DNA of 64,000 nt from JAJDBU01 sp046756925 (GCA_046756925.1 JBHHXH010000002.1:13959-77958); one strand, 5' to 3'. Counted from the first letter of the stretch, positions 16,394 through 25,575 are shown. Numbers and translations are program-made. The notes: generated from the letters alone by a model not told the origin.

Positions 16394-18112
16394 TCATGGT
16401 TTATAACGGTCTCCTGGAATAATCTGCTCATAGGGCCGAGTCGTCATTTGGATCTCACCGCTCTTTGGATCTCTGACCGAGTTGACGAATTTCAACCAGT
16501 TGACGTCATCCCGATCGGGGTAATCTCTCCGGGTGTGGTAGGTCGGCCAGCGGGTTTCTTTTCGGTAGGAAAGATGTTCCACTAAGACTTGCGCCACATC
16601 CACCCGATCGATGATTTCATGCGCTTTCATCAGCTGGTGCAGGTCCTCCGCGATCAATTGGTTGGCCTCGCCGGGTAATGTCGAGAGCCGTTTGCGGGCG
16701 ATTGCGAGCATTTCCTCATTCATTTCGTAATAGGTGGAGACACCGCCGGCATACTGTTCCATGATTTTCTGAAGCCGGGCCTCAAGATCGGCCGGATGGA
16801 TGCCCCGCATCCCTTGTTCATGATTGTAAAATGCATTGAAGGCCCGCTTTTCTTCTTGCGCGATTTGGGCGTCCGATACAGTTGTGTTTTCCATCTGAGC
16901 GATATCGTCTCCCATCGTCCGGGCGGCCAAGACGCCCTCCGCCCAACAACCGGAGACAAACTTATAAGGCGCGCCGCCCGCGACGTCACCTGCGGCATAG
17001 AGTCCCTTCAGCGTCGTCCTGCGACCGACATCCACCCAATACCCTGCCTGGCAGTGGCCTCCGACGATATAGGGCTCCGTCGTTTGGACTTCCACCGGCT
17101 CTTTTCCGGGATCGATGTTGTTCGACAACCAGTAAAGCACTTGAGAAGGATACATATCTAGATAGGCTTTTTTCAGGTCCTGCACTTTTTCCGGGGGAAT
17201 CCCCCGGGTATCCAGGTAGACCGGACCGCGGCCTTCTTTGATCTCTTGAATCGGGCCGTGCGCCCGATAAGGGGTCGGCGCCCCGTCTCCGCCGATGTTG
17301 CCGTAGCGGTTCACCATGAAACGCTCCCCCTTGGAATTGACCTGTGGCGCGCCGGCCCCCAGCGCAATCGTTCCTGTCGGGGCGATGGCATCTTTGGTCC
17401 GGATGGCGACATAACGCATCTCGTAGGAGGTCATCTCCGCACCAGCCCGGATGCCCATGGCATAGCCTGCACCGGTGTTATAGGGCGAGTACCAGGTTTT
17501 ATGAGACGCATCTCCGGTATTGTTCGGACGGTACAAACCCGCCGCGCCGCCCGTTGCAATCAGGGTCGCCTTTGCCCGAACGACATAAAACTTACCGTTT
17601 CGAAGCGAGAATCCGACGGCGCCCGCGATGCGGTCCCCATCGGTGAGTAGATTCGTGACCACGATCCAATTGTAAACCTTGGTTCCCGCCGTGCGGGCGG
17701 CCCGGGCCAGAATCGGCTTGAGGGACTCGCCGTTGATCTTGATATTCCATCGGCCTCGGGGGAGATACTCCCCATTTTCATCGCACAATATCGGAAGTCC
17801 CCATTTTTCGACCTTTTTGACGCAATATTCAAAAAGCGCCGACATCGACTGAACCAGGTCTTCGCGGATGAGACCGCAAGAATCGGACCGAACATAGCGC
17901 ACAAAGCTTTCCGGCGTTTCCCCCTTATTTAAATAGGCATTGATGGCGTTCATCCCGCCCGCCAGGCAACCGCTCCGATCGATGTGGGCCTTCTCAAGGA
18001 TGGTGACTTTATATTGGGGAAAGCGTTCCCGCACTTCAACGGCCGCCATGCAACCGGCGGTGCCTCCTCCGATGATTAAGATGTCCGTATCGATGATTTG
18101 CCGTTCGATCAT
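16394..18112 (-). CDS. aprA: Adenylylsulfate reductase alpha subunit (short form)
   Basis: 572-residue FAD subunit reducing APS to sulfite and AMP, or running in reverse. It shows the N-terminal dinucleotide motif DILIIGGGTAGCMAA, a conserved DRSGCLAGGMNAINAYL segment, GGAAGLYRPNN and AAGDVAGGAPYKFVSGCWAEG. It is clearly shorter than dissimilatory AprA (about 630-670 residues). No dsr, qmo or hdr genes are adjacent. With the CymR-like regulator this suggests a biosynthetic role (inference). Start ATG 18112 with GTGAGGA; a GTG at 18121 is also in frame. Confidence 0.92.
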   Translation of the reverse strand: MIERQIIDTDILIIGGGTAGCMAAVEVRERFPQYKVTILEKAHIDRSGCLAGGMNAINAYLNKGETPESFVRYVRSDSCGLIREDLVQSMSALFEYCVKKVEKWGLPILCDENGEYLPRGRWNIKINGESLKPILARAARTAGTKVYNWIVVTNLLTDGDRIAGAVGFSLRNGKFYVVRAKATLIATGGAAGLYRPNNTGDASHKTWYSPYNTGAGYAMGIRAGAEMTSYEMRYVAIRTKDAIAPTGTIALGAGAPQVNSKGERFMVNRYGNIGGDGAPTPYRAHGPIQEIKEGRGPVYLDTRGIPPEKVQDLKKAYLDMYPSQVLYWLSNNIDPGKEPVEVQTTEPYIVGGHCQAGYWVDVGRRTTLKGLYAAGDVAGGAPYKFVSGCWAEGVLAARTMGDDIAQMENTTVSDAQIAQEEKRAFNAFYNHEQGMRGIHPADLEARLQKIMEQYAGGVSTYYEMNEEMLAIARKRLSTLPGEANQLIAEDLHQLMKAHEIIDRVDVAQVLVEHLSYRKETRWPTYHTRRDYPDRDDVNWLKFVNSVRDPKSGEIQMTTRPYEQIIPGDRYKP

Positions 18113-18185
18113 TGTCCTCACCCTAAAAAATGTCGTATCCGATTCGCTTTCACACTTGTTTTGTCGATGGCGCTTGGAAAGCGCT

Positions 18186-18632
18186 TCAGATATGGAACAT
18201 TAAGACGTTTCCGCCTTCCCTTTCTATTTTTCTTTCACAAAGGTCTTGAAAGTTGATGGCATTCAGTTGGTTTTGAAGAACATCGTTCGCTTCATGCCAT
18301 ATTTCTCTAAGGATCATGCTGTCGATTCCCCTTTCACCCGGCTTGTTGTAGGAAAGCTCGGAGGGCGCATTTTGACCTTCGATCGCCCTGAGGACCTCAC
18401 CGAAGGTGATCTGACCCGGCAATCGCGCCAATCGATAACCCCCGTGGGGCCCACGCACACTTTCCACCAAGCCTTTTTTCTTCAATTGGCTCATGACCTG
18501 TTCCAAAAATCGCAGGGGGATCTTCTCTTTTTGCGCGATCGCTTTGACTTGTAGGGGGCCAGGGTCGGTATGGAGCGAGAGGGCCAACACGGCCAGCACG
18601 GCATATTCGCCTTTTGCAGAAAAATGGAGCAT
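18186..18632 (-). CDS. Rrf2-family regulator of the apr-sat operon
   Basis: 148-residue Rrf2 winged-helix protein with FSAKGEYAVLAVLAL and VRGPHGGYRLARLPGQITFGEVLRAIEG. The IscR cysteine triad is missing; the only Cys is near the C-terminus (DLCERK). It is therefore more like CymR or other Cys-poor Rrf2 members that sense sulfur metabolism. It is the first gene before aprA-aprB-sat. A perfect inverted repeat lies between the -10 box and the start codon, so it probably represses its own operon. No Shine-Dalgarno is evident. Confidence 0.88.
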   Translation of the reverse strand: MLHFSAKGEYAVLAVLALSLHTDPGPLQVKAIAQKEKIPLRFLEQVMSQLKKKGLVESVRGPHGGYRLARLPGQITFGEVLRAIEGQNAPSELSYNKPGERGIDSMILREIWHEANDVLQNQLNAINFQDLCERKIEREGGNVLMFHI

Positions 18633-18637
18633 AAAAC

Positions 18638-18700
18638 ATACTATTCCGATAGGTTATATATAGTATATGCATTTATAATGGATGCGGAGGTGCTTGTCAA
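18638..18700 (-). promoter_or_regulatory. Promoter and Rrf2 operator of the apr-sat operon
   Basis: On the minus strand TTGACA (18700-18695), exactly 17 bp, then TATAAA (18677-18672). Directly downstream, ATACTAT and ATAGTAT form perfect inverted arms at 18638-18644 and 18660-18666, with ATAACCTATCGGA between. The site covers the transcription start and leader, as expected for repression. Confidence 0.75.
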
Positions 18701-18736
18701 CTCAAAACTGGTATCGCTCAGTTTTTCGATCCGAAT

Positions 18737-18765
18737 CTTAAGTCGACGCCCAAAGTCGACTTAAG
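18737..18765. repeat. 11-bp perfect inverted repeat between lspA and the apr promoter
   Basis: CTTAAGTCGAC (18737-18747), a 7-bp loop, GTCGACTTAAG (18755-18765). No T-run follows on either strand, so a terminator is unlikely. It lies about 37 bp upstream of the apr -35 box and might be an activator site. Confidence 0.6.
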
Positions 18766-18864
18766 GTCGCACCCAGTTGAAGTTCGGGCAATCATGAAGA
18801 GAATGTTGGAAAAAATGAACCGAGGGCCGAAAAGAAGGTGTCTGGGCGGGATCGGAAATCGAAA

Positions 18865-19371
18865 TCAGTCCCTTCCATCCGGCTCTTGGGTGACCTGTTT
18901 TTTTTGAAGAAAGAGATGAAACATCATTAAAGACACCCCGACGGTGATAGATGAGTCCGCCACATTAAAGGCCGGCCAGTGATGCCTGCCGATGAAAAAA
19001 TCCAAAAAATCGACGACCTTTCCAAGACGAATGCGGTCGATCATATTGCCGATGGCACCGCCGAAAAGGAGAGAAACGGCGATCAGCGCAAGGGTGTCCT
19101 CATTGGGTGTTTGGCGAAAGATGACACTGAGCAGGATCAAGGCAATAATAGAAATGATGGTAAAGAAAACGCCGCGAAACGCGGCACCCTGTTCGGCCAT
19201 AAAGCCAAAGGCCGCACCCGGGTTTTGAATGTAGGTCAGGGCAAAGAATCCGTCGATGACGATCATGGATTCATGGAGTTCGAATTGGCTTTGTACGAGG
19301 CTTTTGGTGATCTGATCTAAGAGGATGATGGTGCAGCCGATGACCATCAGAAAAAAATGCTTACGGTGCAT
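18865..19371 (-). CDS. lspA: Lipoprotein signal peptidase (signal peptidase II)
   Basis: 168-residue integral membrane aspartic protease that cleaves prolipoproteins, such as the OmpA lipoprotein of this window. Four hydrophobic segments and the family motifs QNPGAAFGF, GGAIGNMIDRIRLGKVVDF (first catalytic Asp) and FNVADSSITVG (second catalytic Asp) are present. Start ATG 19371 has GAGGA before it and overlaps the ileS stop by 11 bp, a translational-coupling arrangement. A longer open frame upstream is only ileS read in another frame. Confidence 0.94.
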   Translation of the reverse strand: MHRKHFFLMVIGCTIILLDQITKSLVQSQFELHESMIVIDGFFALTYIQNPGAAFGFMAEQGAAFRGVFFTIISIIALILLSVIFRQTPNEDTLALIAVSLLFGGAIGNMIDRIRLGKVVDFLDFFIGRHHWPAFNVADSSITVGVSLMMFHLFLQKKQVTQEPDGRD

Positions 19372-22264
19372 CAACGTCCTCATCGCGCAAGACCCCGGTG
19401 CAGCGCCGGCAAAGACGCGGATGCCTGGGGTCCGACCCGAAGTCTTCTCCGAAGACCCAACAGCGTTCGCATTTCTCTCCACGGGCGGGTCCGACTTGTA
19501 CTGCAATGCCCAGCGCGTCATTCGTCTGTTGATACGACCAGTCTTCGGTTTGAAGGCGCGCGGTTTCGGAAGGGGTCTTCCATTCCTGTAAACGAACCTG
19601 GGAGACGATAAAGAGTGCGGGCAAAAATGTTTCAAATGCGTTCAGGTCCTGATACACCGGCTTTTTTGCGAACAAGGACGGCGCGGCTTCGAGCGGATTT
19701 CCGATTTTTCGTTCCTTTCGCGCGGTTTCCAGCACGCGGGCCACCGCTTCCCGAATACGGATCAATCGATCCCAGCGCGCCAAGCGTTCTGAATCGACCG
19801 CTTTGGCCTTGATGAATGAACAGAGGTGAACGGACCGTTTCTTTTTAAGATCTGTCGGGAGATGCGTCCAGATCTCTTCCGCGGTAAAGGTCAATATGGG
19901 CGCCATTAAGCGGACCAGTGTCAAGAGGATTTCCTGCATGACGGCCTGCGCCGCGCGCCGCTCGGGGGAGCGCTGGGCAGAGGTATAGAGCCGGTCTTTT
20001 AAGATGTCGAGATAAAAGGCCGAGAGATCGACGGCGCAAAAATTATTCAAGGCGTGAAAGACCACATGAAAAGTCGATGTCTGATAAGCCTGTTGGACTT
20101 TCTGGTTCAAAAGATGAAGACGGTCTTGCGCCCATCGATCGATGTCTTGGAAATCGTCTTCCGATACGGCCAGGCGATCGGCACCAGAAAAATCATAGAG
20201 ATTCCCGAGTAGAAAGCGGCATGTATTCCGGATTTTGCGATAGGCTTCCACCATCTGCGTGAGGATATCCGACGAAATACGGATGTCCTCTCGAAAGTCG
20301 GTGGCCGCCACCCAAAGCCTCAGGATATCCGCCCCGTGCCGTTGAATGACTTCCTGCGGGGCAATGACATTGCCCTCCGATTTTGACATCTTTTTACCGG
20401 CGCCATCCACGACAAATCCGTGTGTCAAAACCGCTTTATAAGGAACGCGGTTGTCCGTCATCAATGCGGCGAGCAGGGTGCTGTGAAACCAGCCACGGTG
20501 CTGATCCGAACCCTCCAGGTAGAGGTCCGCGGGCCATGCCAACTCGGGGCGCGTTTTCAAAACGGCGGCGTGGCTGACCCCCGATTCGAACCAAACATCC
20601 AATATATCTTGTTCCTGAATAAAGTTGCCGCCGCCGCATTTCGGGCAGATGGTGCCTTCGGGCAGCAGGGCTTCGGCAGGTTTCAAAAACCAGAGATCAC
20701 TGCCGGAACCTTGTTTCATCTCATCCGCGACATGGTCGATGATCTCTTTGGACGTAAAGGTTTCCTTGCAATCACGGCAAGCAAAGGCGACGATGGGCAC
20801 GCCCCACACGCGTTGGCGGGAGATACACCAGTCGGGACGGTTTGCGATCATCCCCTCAATCCGGTCTTGTCCCCATTTGGGGATCCATGCGACATCCTCG
20901 GTAATCGCTTTTAAGGCGCGCGTGCGAAGATCGTTCGCAGACATTGAGATAAACCATTGCTCCGTCGCCCGAAAGATCACAGGCCGCTTGCATCGCCAGC
21001 AGTGCGGGTAGGAGTGGGCGATCTCTCCCGCGTGGAGCAGCGCATCATGTTCTCGCAAGGTTGAGAGAATCTGCGCGTTGGCGTCGAAGACTTTCAGGCC
21101 CGAAAACGGTCCGGCTTCTTCCGTAAACCGGCCGCGGTGATCGACGGGTGCGTAGACCTCGAGTCGATATTGCAAGCCAACCTCGTAATCCTCCTGACCA
21201 TGTCCGGGGGCGGTGTGAACGCAACCCGTGCCTTGCTCCAGCGTGACATGCTCAGCAAGTACAATCGGTGAGGGACGATCTATCCAAGGATGGCTGAACT
21301 CCCAACCTTCAATTTCAGCGCCGGTAAATGAGCCGACTTGTTGAATGTTGATCCCTCCAAGCGTTTCTTTAGTGAAACTGTCAAAAAGCTCTCTCGCAAC
21401 AATGTAAGCATCACTTCCGGCCACAAACACTACGTATGTAAGTAGAGGATGCAGGGCGATTGCTTGGTTTGCAACAAGTGTCCAGGGTGTCGTAGTCCAG
21501 ATTACGATAGAGAGATTTCGACCTTTCATTTCGTGTGTGATGGGTTGTTCGGCGATCTGTACCACATCTTTGATAATATTGATGAGACTTTCCTCCTGTC
21601 GGCCCCGTAGCGGAAACTTCACATAAATCGAGGGAGATGCATGATCCGCATATTCAACTTCCGCTTCGGCCAGGGCGGTTTCATCATAAGCACACCATAA
21701 CACTGGTTTTTTCCCTTTATAGACGCCGCCGGTAGCATAGACCTTTGCGAACTCCCGGACGATCGCGGCTTCGTAGTCCGGGGTCAATGTCAGATAAGGA
21801 TGTTCCCAGTCGCCAAAAACACCCAAACGTTTGAACTCTTCCTTCTGGATTTCGACAAACTTTTCCGCATATTCACGACAGCGCTTCCGGATTTCGATTA
21901 GCGAGAGGGTCTGCTTTTTCGATCCGAGTTTTTTTAATACCTGATGCTCGATCGGCAAGCCATGACAATCCCAGCCGGGAACGTAGGGGACCCGGTAGCC
22001 GCTCATGGTTTTCGATTTAACGATGATGTCTTTCAAGATTTTGTTGAGGGCGTGACCGATGTGGATATGGCCGTTCGCATAGGGGGGACCGTCATGCAGG
22101 ATGTAGGTATTATCCTCAACATGTTGTGTTTGTATGTGGTCGCATAGCTGCGTTTTGTCCCACTCGGAGAGTTGAGAGGCCTCTCGCTGCGCCAAATTTG
22201 CCCGCATGGGGAAGTCGGTTTTCGGAAGGTGCAAACTGTGCTTATAAGATGTTTTTTTATCCAT
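19361..22264 (-). CDS. ileS: Isoleucyl-tRNA synthetase
   Basis: 967-residue class-I synthetase charging tRNA-Ile. Signature motifs: HIGH-type GPPYANGHIHIGHAL, GWDCHGLPIEH, KMSKS in KKMSKSEGN, and a C-terminal zinc knuckle CERCWVFG...CRRC. The editing domain (TTTPWTL, TAPGHGQEDYE) is present. The first possible Met at 22288 would lie upstream of the transcription start predicted from the promoter at 22307-22279, so ATG 22264 is preferred. Coupled with lspA downstream. Confidence 0.95.
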   Translation of the reverse strand: MDKKTSYKHSLHLPKTDFPMRANLAQREASQLSEWDKTQLCDHIQTQHVEDNTYILHDGPPYANGHIHIGHALNKILKDIIVKSKTMSGYRVPYVPGWDCHGLPIEHQVLKKLGSKKQTLSLIEIRKRCREYAEKFVEIQKEEFKRLGVFGDWEHPYLTLTPDYEAAIVREFAKVYATGGVYKGKKPVLWCAYDETALAEAEVEYADHASPSIYVKFPLRGRQEESLINIIKDVVQIAEQPITHEMKGRNLSIVIWTTTPWTLVANQAIALHPLLTYVVFVAGSDAYIVARELFDSFTKETLGGINIQQVGSFTGAEIEGWEFSHPWIDRPSPIVLAEHVTLEQGTGCVHTAPGHGQEDYEVGLQYRLEVYAPVDHRGRFTEEAGPFSGLKVFDANAQILSTLREHDALLHAGEIAHSYPHCWRCKRPVIFRATEQWFISMSANDLRTRALKAITEDVAWIPKWGQDRIEGMIANRPDWCISRQRVWGVPIVAFACRDCKETFTSKEIIDHVADEMKQGSGSDLWFLKPAEALLPEGTICPKCGGGNFIQEQDILDVWFESGVSHAAVLKTRPELAWPADLYLEGSDQHRGWFHSTLLAALMTDNRVPYKAVLTHGFVVDGAGKKMSKSEGNVIAPQEVIQRHGADILRLWVAATDFREDIRISSDILTQMVEAYRKIRNTCRFLLGNLYDFSGADRLAVSEDDFQDIDRWAQDRLHLLNQKVQQAYQTSTFHVVFHALNNFCAVDLSAFYLDILKDRLYTSAQRSPERRAAQAVMQEILLTLVRLMAPILTFTAEEIWTHLPTDLKKKRSVHLCSFIKAKAVDSERLARWDRLIRIREAVARVLETARKERKIGNPLEAAPSLFAKKPVYQDLNAFETFLPALFIVSQVRLQEWKTPSETARLQTEDWSYQQTNDALGIAVQVGPARGEKCERCWVFGEDFGSDPRHPRLCRRCTGVLRDEDVDAP

Positions 22265-22278
22265 TTTTTCGAGGCCAG

Positions 22279-22307
22279 ATAGTAACATCGGCCCTATGGC
22301 TTGTCAA
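22279..22307 (-). promoter_or_regulatory. Promoter of ileS-lspA
   Basis: Minus strand TTGACA (22307-22302), 17-bp spacer, TACTAT (22284-22279). The predicted start of transcription falls about 8 nt before ATG 22264, giving a near-leaderless mRNA. Confidence 0.65.
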
Positions 22308-22342
22308 CGACGGGACGGGCCGTCTCCGGCTTCCGCACCGCT

Positions 22343-23881
22343 TTATTGGTCTTGATCGCACTGGGATTCCTTGAGAAACGCGATCGCGGCCGCTTTTGAG
22401 GAGAGCCTCCCCAGGAGCTGCTCTTCACGGATGATGCTGAGGTATTTCCCAACCCGCGGACCGGATGGGATCTTGAGGGCATCCATCACCTCGCGTCCAT
22501 TGACAAGCGGCGCCGGAATCTTGGCCCGTTCGGCGGAGAGGGCTTCGATGCCGGCGATCCGGTCTTTTATCAGATGATAATGAGAGATCTGAATTTGACC
22601 CTTCTCGGGAATCGTGGCCATGCCGTCGCAAAAGATCAACTGCAAGAGTTTCTTTCCGGGATGTTGAGGATTGAGGAAGGTGCGCTCGATGGTGGCCGCG
22701 CGCATTTTTTCAATTTGTCCATGGACCAGGATCAGATGTTTTCGGACCAGCCATGTCAAGCGGCCTTCGTCGACATGATCGGGGCTTCCCTTTTGTAGGG
22801 AAGAGAGCTTGAGCCGTTTAGCGATGATCTTCACCAGGTCCGCGCCGACCTGGTCGTGGTTGTTGAAACGAATGCGATCCACACCGTCGTCTTCCGGGGT
22901 CTGAATGGTTCGGGGTTTGCCGATATCGTGAAAAAGGACGGCCAAGACCGTCTCGGCGTCGTATCCGTCTCCAAATTCTTGACGATATTCTTGGGACATC
23001 AATTGAGAAAGCGCCAGTCGCGTGTGTGTCCATACATCTCCTTCCGCGTGATATATTTTCGGTTGGGGACACCCTTTCATGGGGAGGAGTTCCGGGATCA
23101 ATGCCGCAAAGGCGCCGCTTTTATCCCATAAGTCGAAGGAACGCACCGGGTCGACCAACATGGCCTTGATAAATTCCTTGGCGATCGTCTCACGCGGAAC
23201 GACAAAAGCACCCGCTTCGCGTATTGCATTCAGCTTGCCCATCAATTGCTTTAGGGCGGCCCAGCTTTCGTCCTCGAATCCCAGCTGAAGCTGTGCGGCA
23301 AGACGCAGCCCGCGGAGCAGGCGGGTGCTGTCTTCCGAGAATCGCTGTGATGGATTTCCCACCGCGCGAAGGCAGCCTGATTGTAAATCGGCGATTCCAT
23401 TGTAGGGATCGATCAGGCTTTTCTTTTTTAGGTCGACCGCCATGGCATTGATTGTAAAGTCACGACGCTTAAGGTCGGCCTCGACGGGAAGATCCGGATC
23501 GGTTCGAACCTCGAAATCGCGATAGGCCCCCGTGTGAGAGAAAGAAGCTTCCGTTCTGGGTAGGGCCACATCGATCGCTGGCTCAAATGGCTGATCATGG
23601 GCATAAAATTTGTAAATCCCGAACTGTTTGCCCACCCAACTGACCTTCCCATATTGGCGCAGCAGCTTGCCAAGAGCGTCGGCGGGAACATGGCGCACCA
23701 AAAAATCGAAGTCCTGGGTCTCGCGTTTCAAAAGCAGGTCACGGACGGCGCCGCCGACAAGATAGATCTTGCTTTGAGGAAAACGTGCTCCGACAGCAGC
23801 CAAAAAAGGAAGGCGTGGCGCGAGTGAGGCCAGCTTGTCCCATAGGTGTTCGGGCGATATTTCAAGGGTCGATTTTGTCAA
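22343..23881 (-). CDS. cca: CCA tRNA nucleotidyltransferase / poly(A) polymerase family protein with HD domain
   Basis: 512-residue class-II nucleotidyltransferase. The active site appears as YLVGGAVRDLLLKRETQDFDFLV (G-[SG]...D-x-D). The RNA-binding motif DFTINAMAVDL and the RLLRGLRLAAQL region follow. An HD phosphohydrolase domain (VLFHDIGKP, about residues 310-420) is in the C-terminal half, as in E. coli-type CCA enzymes and some poly(A) polymerases. Whether it adds CCA or A tails cannot be fixed from sequence. It is divergent from mraZ. Confidence 0.85.
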   Translation of the reverse strand: MTKSTLEISPEHLWDKLASLAPRLPFLAAVGARFPQSKIYLVGGAVRDLLLKRETQDFDFLVRHVPADALGKLLRQYGKVSWVGKQFGIYKFYAHDQPFEPAIDVALPRTEASFSHTGAYRDFEVRTDPDLPVEADLKRRDFTINAMAVDLKKKSLIDPYNGIADLQSGCLRAVGNPSQRFSEDSTRLLRGLRLAAQLQLGFEDESWAALKQLMGKLNAIREAGAFVVPRETIAKEFIKAMLVDPVRSFDLWDKSGAFAALIPELLPMKGCPQPKIYHAEGDVWTHTRLALSQLMSQEYRQEFGDGYDAETVLAVLFHDIGKPRTIQTPEDDGVDRIRFNNHDQVGADLVKIIAKRLKLSSLQKGSPDHVDEGRLTWLVRKHLILVHGQIEKMRAATIERTFLNPQHPGKKLLQLIFCDGMATIPEKGQIQISHYHLIKDRIAGIEALSAERAKIPAPLVNGREVMDALKIPSGPRVGKYLSIIREEQLLGRLSSKAAAIAFLKESQCDQDQ

Positions 23882-24088
23882 GGTTTGTCCGATCCCTTCG
23901 GGAGCTTTTAATGGAAGGTATTAAATGGTCATCGATATCAATGTTCCCCAAACGACAGATGAGCTCATCGAAACGATGCATGCATACTATAGAACATTTT
24001 CACCTTCAAAAAAATACACCTTTTACCCGGGATTCGCGAAAAGAAGCTCGATACAAGGCCCCGACGTCGCTTTTATCGTTTTTTGTCC

Positions 24089-24151
24089 TTGACATTGTGG
24101 GATTAGATTGTATAATTTGCCGAAAAGTGTCATAAAGTGGGGGAGAGTGGG
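24089..24151 (+). promoter_or_regulatory. dcw operon promoter with MraZ-box repeats
   Basis: TTGACA (24089-24094), 16-bp spacer, TATAAT (24111-24116). GTGGG occurs at 24137-24141 and 24147-24151 (5-bp gap), the MraZ-box form, and again at 24097-24101 inside the promoter spacer, 40 bp upstream. This fits autorepression by MraZ. Confidence 0.75.
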
Positions 24152-24157
24152 AAGCCT

Positions 24158-24601
24158 ATGTTCATGGGCATGTTTCAGCATAACATCGATAACAAGGGCC
24201 GCTTAAGTGTTCCCGGCCAATTTCGCGAGGCAATCAAAACCCTGCCGGATGACAAGCTGATTCTCACCAGCAATCTGGACCGCTGCCTCGTCCTCTACCC
24301 CTCTCAAGAGTGGCATTATTTTAAAGAGAAAGCAAAAACCCTTCCATCGATGAATAAAAAAGTCACCAAATTTTATCGATTTCTTTTCTCTCGTGCAACG
24401 CCCTGCAGCCTCGATAAGCAAGGCCGGATTTTGATTCCTCAACTGCTCCGAGACCATGCCGCCTTAGAAGGAGAGACTTGTCTTGTTGGAATTGACAATA
24501 AAATCGAAATATGGAATCAAGCTCGTTGGATGGAGGAAGACAGTCTCACCACATCGAACCCTGAAGAAATTTTAGAAGCGATGGCGGACTTGGGAATGTG
24601 A
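24158..24601 (+). CDS. mraZ: Transcriptional regulator MraZ
   Basis: 147-residue AbrB-like regulator heading the division and cell wall cluster. Each of the two SpoVT/AbrB-like halves carries the DKGRL-type motif: FQHNIDNKGRLSVPGQF and SLDKQGRILIPQLL. Start taken as ATG 24158 by match to the family N-terminus (MF.G...HNID.KGR). MraZ boxes and a near-consensus promoter precede it. Confidence 0.95.
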   Translation: MFMGMFQHNIDNKGRLSVPGQFREAIKTLPDDKLILTSNLDRCLVLYPSQEWHYFKEKAKTLPSMNKKVTKFYRFLFSRATPCSLDKQGRILIPQLLRDHAALEGETCLVGIDNKIEIWNQARWMEEDSLTTSNPEEILEAMADLGM

Positions 24602-24622
24602 CGTAATCGCAAGGAGGATGGC

Positions 24623-25564
24623 CTGGAAGTATCCGCGGAAAACAATCACCTTCAACACCAACCCGTGTTAGTTGACCCGGTTTTAAGGTCCTTGGGATGC
24701 GAACGGGGAAGCCGCAAACGTTATGTCGACTGCACGGTCGGGCTGGGGGGGCATGCCGAGTCCATATTAAACGCAACGGCGCCGTCCGGAACGCTGATTG
24801 GAATCGACAGAGACGGAGAGGCGCTCAAGCTCGCAAGCCATCGGCTTCGATTTTTATCCGATCGCGTCGTGTTGAGAAAAGGCAGTTTTAAGGAAATCGC
24901 TCGGATTCTTTCCGAGCTCAAGCATCGGGAGGCCGATGGATTTCTCTTCGATCTGGGCGTGTCGTCCTACCAGCTTGAAAATCCCGAAAGGGGTTTTTCT
25001 TTCAAAATGCCCGGACCGATGGATATGCGGATGGATCGGGAGACCGGCGGGACGGTCGCCGATTTAATCAACAACTGGACACAACAGGAATTAAAAGAGG
25101 TCATCCAAAAATACGGAGAGGAAAGGTGGGCGGGAAGAATCGCCACGGGGATCGTCCGGCACCGAGCGGAAAAAGGGGAAATTCACCGGACGGATGAATT
25201 GGAGGAAATCATCTGGAGAGCAATCCCAAGCCGGTTTCGACATGGCCGTATCCATCCGGCGACCCGGACGTTTCAGGCATTCAGAATGGTTGTGAACAAC
25301 GAGCTGGAACAACTCGAGTCGGGTTTGCTGGCGGCGATTTCCTTGCTGGCCATTGGCGGCAGACTCGTCGTGATTTCTTTTCATTCTCTGGAAGATCGTT
25401 CGGTGAAGCGGATCTTTAGAAGTTGGTCGGAGGGGCGCGAAGGATGCGCTCCCAAGCGATTTAGAACGCTTTACAAAAAACCGGTGACGGCCGGGCCGGA
25501 AGAGATCGTGCGAAATCGACGGGCCAGAAGCGCCAAGCTTCGCGCCTTGGAGCGCGCCGCCTAA
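24623..25564 (+). CDS. rsmH: 16S rRNA m4C1402 methyltransferase RsmH
   Basis: SAM-dependent methyltransferase. Motifs: DCTVGLGGHAESIL (SAM loop), IGIDRDGEAL, FDLGVSSYQLENPERGFSF and the C-terminal VISFHSLEDRSVKR. The conserved N-terminal HxPVL motif (HQPVLV) is encoded before the first ATG/GTG/TTG start (GTG 24665). The only plausible start in the open stretch after the mraZ stop is CTG at 24623, which has AAGGAGG 5 nt upstream. ATG 24618 is in another frame. If CTG is not used, the protein starts at 24665 and lacks the motif, or there is a sequence error. Confidence 0.9.
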   Translation: MEVSAENNHLQHQPVLVDPVLRSLGCERGSRKRYVDCTVGLGGHAESILNATAPSGTLIGIDRDGEALKLASHRLRFLSDRVVLRKGSFKEIARILSELKHREADGFLFDLGVSSYQLENPERGFSFKMPGPMDMRMDRETGGTVADLINNWTQQELKEVIQKYGEERWAGRIATGIVRHRAEKGEIHRTDELEEIIWRAIPSRFRHGRIHPATRTFQAFRMVVNNELEQLESGLLAAISLLAIGGRLVVISFHSLEDRSVKRIFRSWSEGREGCAPKRFRTLYKKPVTAGPEEIVRNRRARSAKLRALERAA

Positions 25565-25575
25565 GGGGGGTGGAT

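Noticed and set aside
14766..18112. Dissimilatory sulfate reduction locus
   Set aside because: Short AprA/AprB, no dsr or qmo genes in the window, own Rrf2 regulator.
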